Shown here in pieces: positions 16,969 to 18,923 of a stretch of 18,923 nt of DNA (position 1 is the first letter of the stretch; every line of letters starts with the position of its first letter). The notes below the pieces were generated by a model, which was not told the DNA's origin, did not search any database, and was given only the letters and a program-made list of their open reading frames with translations. The DNA is from an uncultured Mycoplasmatota bacterium (lineage in GTDB: Bacteria > Bacillota_I > Bacilli_A > Mycoplasmatales > Mycoplasmoidaceae): assembly GCA_949500635.1 (NCBI GenBank), contig CATAWQ010000012.1:1-18923 (forward strand), read 5' to 3'. The translations under genes and the position numbers were made by a program.

Positions 16969-17502
16969 TTATTTTATTATTTTTTTAAGATCAGTAATTT
17001 TAACATTCATCATATTTAATCTTTTAAAAAGTTGCTTATTATTACACTCTGATATATTGTAATAATCTGTAATAATTTTTCTTTTTTGTTTTGTATTTAA
17101 TTGTAACTTTTGATATTCCTCTAAAGTTAATGAATTATTTGTTTTTTTAAATGATTTAAGCTTTTTAAAAGCATTAATAATTTGTTTGTCGGAAGCTTCA
17201 GCTACTCCAGGCTTCTTAGTTCCTTTTGGTCTAGAAATAAAAACTTGTTGAAATTCATCTAATTGATTTTGTAATCTTTTACGAATAGATTCTCCTGGTC
17301 CATCTGGATCTAAAAATAAGACAACATCATTGTCTTTAGAAGCTTTCTTAATAAATTCTATTGTTTTTTTAGATAACCTTGAACCATTGGTTTCAATTGT
17401 TCTAACATTAAATAGTTGTTTTAATCGTTGAGTATCAGTTTTACCCTCAACAACTACTATTTGCTTAATTGTTGGTTTATTTTTTAGGTTTTGATGGTTC
17501 AT
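16969..17502 (-). CDS. rnmV: Ribonuclease M5
   Basis: RNase M5 is a TOPRIM nuclease that matures 5S rRNA on the L18-bound precursor. The protein is 177 residues. The TOPRIM motifs are IVVVEGKTD at 15-23 (E19) and VLFLDPDGPG at 61-70 (D65, D67), followed by RPKGTKKPGVAEAS. A basic C-terminal domain completes it. The ATG at 17502 is preferred over 17532 because family members begin shortly before the VVEGK strand. It still overlaps the 3' end of prs by 26 bases in another reading frame, so translation is probably coupled. In many Firmicutes and mycoplasmas ksgA follows; here the methyltransferase/nuclease cassette does. Confidence 0.93.
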   Translation of the reverse strand: MNHQNLKNKPTIKQIVVVEGKTDTQRLKQLFNVRTIETNGSRLSKKTIEFIKKASKDNDVVLFLDPDGPGESIRKRLQNQLDEFQQVFISRPKGTKKPGVAEASDKQIINAFKKLKSFKKTNNSLTLEEYQKLQLNTKQKRKIITDYYNISECNNKQLFKRLNMMNVKITDLKKIIK

Positions 17503-18466
17503 ATAAGTTATAAATTTTAGAAATTGAACCATTTTCTGAATAATAAACTTCTATAACTTTAGCTAAATATTGTCCCAAGTCTACTACATTTAAATTTGGA
17601 ATACCACAATCATATACAGATTCTATTGAATTAGATAAATAGATGTTAGAAATAATTTTAGTATTAACAGCATCTGTTAATCTTTCAATTGCTGGTCCTG
17701 ATAAGATACCATGAGTTGCAATAATGTTAATTGTCTTAGCACCTTTAGATTTTAAAACTTTACATGCTGCAACAATTGTTCCAGCTGTATCGATCATATC
17801 ATCTGCAATTAAGCAATCTCTTTCTTTAATGTCTCCTAATACATTTAAGATTTCAGCTTTATTAGGCTCTGGTCTTCTTTTGTCTAAAATTGCTAAAGGT
17901 ACATTTAATGCTGTAGCAATTTTTCTAGCACGTTTAACTCCACCATAATCTGGAGAAACTACTGTTAAATTATTTAAGCTAATTTTCTTAGTAGCTTCTT
18001 TAATAAGTAACATTGTAGCTCTTAAAGTGTCTACTGGAACTTCAAAAAAACCTTGTGCTTGTTCAGAGTGAACATCAACAATTGCTACTCTAGTAGCACC
18101 TGTTTTTTCTAGCAATGAAGCTAATAGTTTAGAAGTAATTGGTTCACGACCAATTGTCTTTCTATCTTGTCTAGCATACGCATAATATGGAATAATTACA
18201 TTAATTTCTTTTGCTGAAGCACGTTTAAGAGAATCAACAGCAATTAACAATTCCATAATCTTTTCATTAACTGGTTTAGATAATGATTGAATAACAGTAA
18301 TCGCTCTATTCCTTACTGGTTGTTCAGGTCTAACCATAATTTCTCCATCAGCAAATCTACTAGAAAAAGTTTTAATAGGTTTAATATTTAAATTCTTGCA
18401 AATACTTTGAGTTATTTTTTCAGCACCAGATAGGCCCATTACATAAATTTCTTTATTGGTTGACAT
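17477..18466 (-). CDS. prs: Ribose-phosphate pyrophosphokinase (PRPP synthase)
   Basis: It makes PRPP from ribose 5-phosphate and ATP for nucleotide synthesis and salvage. The protein is 329 residues. Family motifs are FADGEIMVRPEQPVR at about 38-52, YYAYARQDRK at 94-103, DVHSEQAQGFF at 131-141, SPDYGG at 171-176, the flexible loop KRRPEP at 196-201 and the PRPP loop ADDMIDTAGT at 221-230. All appear intact, so the enzyme is probably active. The start at 18466 gives MSTNKEIYVMGLSG, aligning with family N termini. No Shine-Dalgarno is seen; TATATT lies 6 bases upstream. Its 3' end overlaps rnmV. Confidence 0.97.
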   Translation of the reverse strand: MSTNKEIYVMGLSGAEKITQSICKNLNIKPIKTFSSRFADGEIMVRPEQPVRNRAITVIQSLSKPVNEKIMELLIAVDSLKRASAKEINVIIPYYAYARQDRKTIGREPITSKLLASLLEKTGATRVAIVDVHSEQAQGFFEVPVDTLRATMLLIKEATKKISLNNLTVVSPDYGGVKRARKIATALNVPLAILDKRRPEPNKAEILNVLGDIKERDCLIADDMIDTAGTIVAACKVLKSKGAKTINIIATHGILSGPAIERLTDAVNTKIISNIYLSNSIESVYDCGIPNLNVVDLGQYLAKVIEVYYSENGSISKIYNLYEPSKPKK

Positions 18467-18472
18467 AATACT

Positions 18473-18478
18473 AATATA
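18473..18478 (-). promoter_or_regulatory. Candidate -10 box of prs-rnmV, leaderless arrangement
   Basis: TATATT on the minus strand ends 6 bases before the prs ATG. Confidence 0.45.
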
Positions 18479-18490
18479 TTAACATTTAAA

Positions 18491-18511
18491 TTATACATTT
18501 ACAATGTATAA
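18491..18511. repeat. Inverted repeat between prs and SRP RNA
   Basis: Perfect 9-base arms TTATACATT and AATGTATAA are separated by TAC. It lies 25-45 bases upstream of the prs start, near where a -35 would fall, so it could be an operator for prs or simply a chance AT-rich palindrome. Confidence 0.5.
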
Positions 18512-18558
18512 AACTTATGATATTTTAAATAAAATTTTATATTATTTGTACAAATATT

Positions 18559-18564
18559 TATAAT
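18559..18564 (+). promoter_or_regulatory. -10 box of SRP RNA
   Basis: TATAAT ends 6 bases before G18571. A 14-base palindrome (TATTTGTACAAATA, 18543-18556) lies just upstream. Confidence 0.55.
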
Positions 18565-18570
18565 AATTTT

Positions 18571-18650
18571 GCCATTACAATACACGTTGCGAACCTAGTG
18601 AGGCCAGAAATGGAACAGCTATAAGCTTTAGCGGGTATGTGTAGTGGTTT
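18571..18650 (+). ncRNA. ffs: Signal recognition particle RNA (small bacterial 4.5S type)
   Basis: This RNA pairs with Ffh to target membrane proteins co-translationally. CCATTACA (18572-18579) pairs with TGTAGTGG (18640-18647), and ATAC with GTAT just inside. The apical domain contains GTGAGGCCAGAAATGGAACAG, matching the conserved Ffh-binding loops and tetraloop region. At about 76-80 bases it is close to the short scRNA known from mycoplasmas. Seven T follow the final stem at 18648-18654, so the RNA may terminate there. Confidence 0.9.
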
Positions 18651-18667
18651 TTTTATTCAAATATTAT

Positions 18668-18698
18668 AAAAAAACTAAGGAATTACCCTAGTTTTTTT
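18668..18698. terminator. Symmetric terminator between SRP RNA and RNase P RNA
   Basis: Seven A plus CTA-GG on the left pair with CC-TAG plus seven T on the right, with one A-C mismatch and a 5-base loop. It gives a hairpin with a U-run on both strands and can end both convergent RNA genes. Confidence 0.85.
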
Positions 18699-18702
18699 AT
18701 AT

Positions 18703-18923
18703 GTTAGTACAAGCTATAAGCCATGTTCTGTATCTATTACTAGACATTGATCATTTATCTACACTTTCATGTCTAACTATTAGTTTGATTCCCTTTAGTT
18801 AGTTCCTCTACCAATTTTGAGTTTCTTGCTTATGGAGTTTACCGCGTTTCACCTTATAGTTTCCTATAAATTCGTCTCTGTGGCACTTTAGATGTTAAGT
18901 TCATATAAACCTATACTTAGATC
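18703..18923 (-). ncRNA. rnpB: RNase P RNA, 3' part
   Basis: This is the catalytic RNA that removes tRNA 5' leaders. The 5' half is beyond the right edge. On the minus strand the visible conserved parts are CCACAGAGACGAA, GGTGAAACGCGGTAAACTCC with AGCAAGAAACTCAAA, GGTAGAGGAAC, and the 3'-terminal ACAGAACATGGCTTATAG, the universal element near the 3' end. The 3' end is placed near 18703 just before the terminator. Its substrates include the tRNA cluster in this window. Confidence 0.92.

Noticed and set aside
1..18923. CRISPR array, insertion sequence or prophage
   Set aside because: No spaced direct repeats, transposase, integrase or phage structural gene was seen; the accessory cassette shows no flanking direct repeats that I could find.

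Overview
The window is chromosomal DNA from a mollicute (a Mycoplasma-type, wall-less bacterium). It is strongly AT-rich, and many genes read through UGA as tryptophan: recA, metG, pheT, pheS, ispG, the PAP2-like gene, rarA, HIT and both accessory genes are intact only under genetic code 4. An IspG (MEP isoprenoid pathway) gene is uncommon in mollicutes. From memory it points towards the M. penetrans / M. iowae (Malacoplasma) or M. gallisepticum side of the tree; that placement is an inference.

Layout. 1-1164 (minus): the start of ruvA, then recA, with a GAAC-N4-GTTC palindrome between them. 1165-1566: a gene-free stretch with several inverted repeats. 1567-3561 (plus): metG, then tmRNA (ssrA) with a two-way terminator. 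3747-8133 (minus): a compact ispG-pheS-pheT operon with 2-base gaps. 8169-9200 (minus): a PAP2-like membrane protein. 9297-9709 (minus): a tRNA cluster transcribed Tyr-Gln-Lys-Leu-Gly. 9762-12477 (minus): greA, a family 2 glycosyltransferase and trigger factor (tig). 12503-13842 (plus): a second related glycosyltransferase and a HIT-family hydrolase. 13847-15079 (minus): rarA. 15112-16813 (minus): a two-gene accessory cassette, a small adenine-methyltransferase-like protein followed by a DUF262-HNH nuclease. 16969-18466 (minus): prs overlapping rnmV (RNase M5). 18571-18650 (plus): SRP RNA. 18703-18923 (minus): the 3' part of RNase P RNA, facing SRP RNA across a symmetric terminator.

How it works together. 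Most of the window is housekeeping: recombination and repair (RecA, RuvA, RarA), translation (MetRS, PheRS, tRNAs, tmRNA, trigger factor, SRP RNA), RNA maturation (RNase M5, RNase P), transcript elongation (GreA) and PRPP supply. The accessory parts are the methyltransferase/nuclease cassette, probably anti-phage or restriction-like, the two glycosyltransferases, and the PAP2-like protein.

Control signals. At least seven protein genes have a TATAAT-like -10 box 6-9 bases before the ATG and no Shine-Dalgarno sequence, which suggests leaderless or near-leaderless mRNAs. recA, ruvA and the two accessory genes instead have recognisable Shine-Dalgarno sequences. The divergent tig/glycosyltransferase pair appears to share one palindromic -10 box. 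No CRISPR array, complete insertion sequence or rRNA gene was seen.
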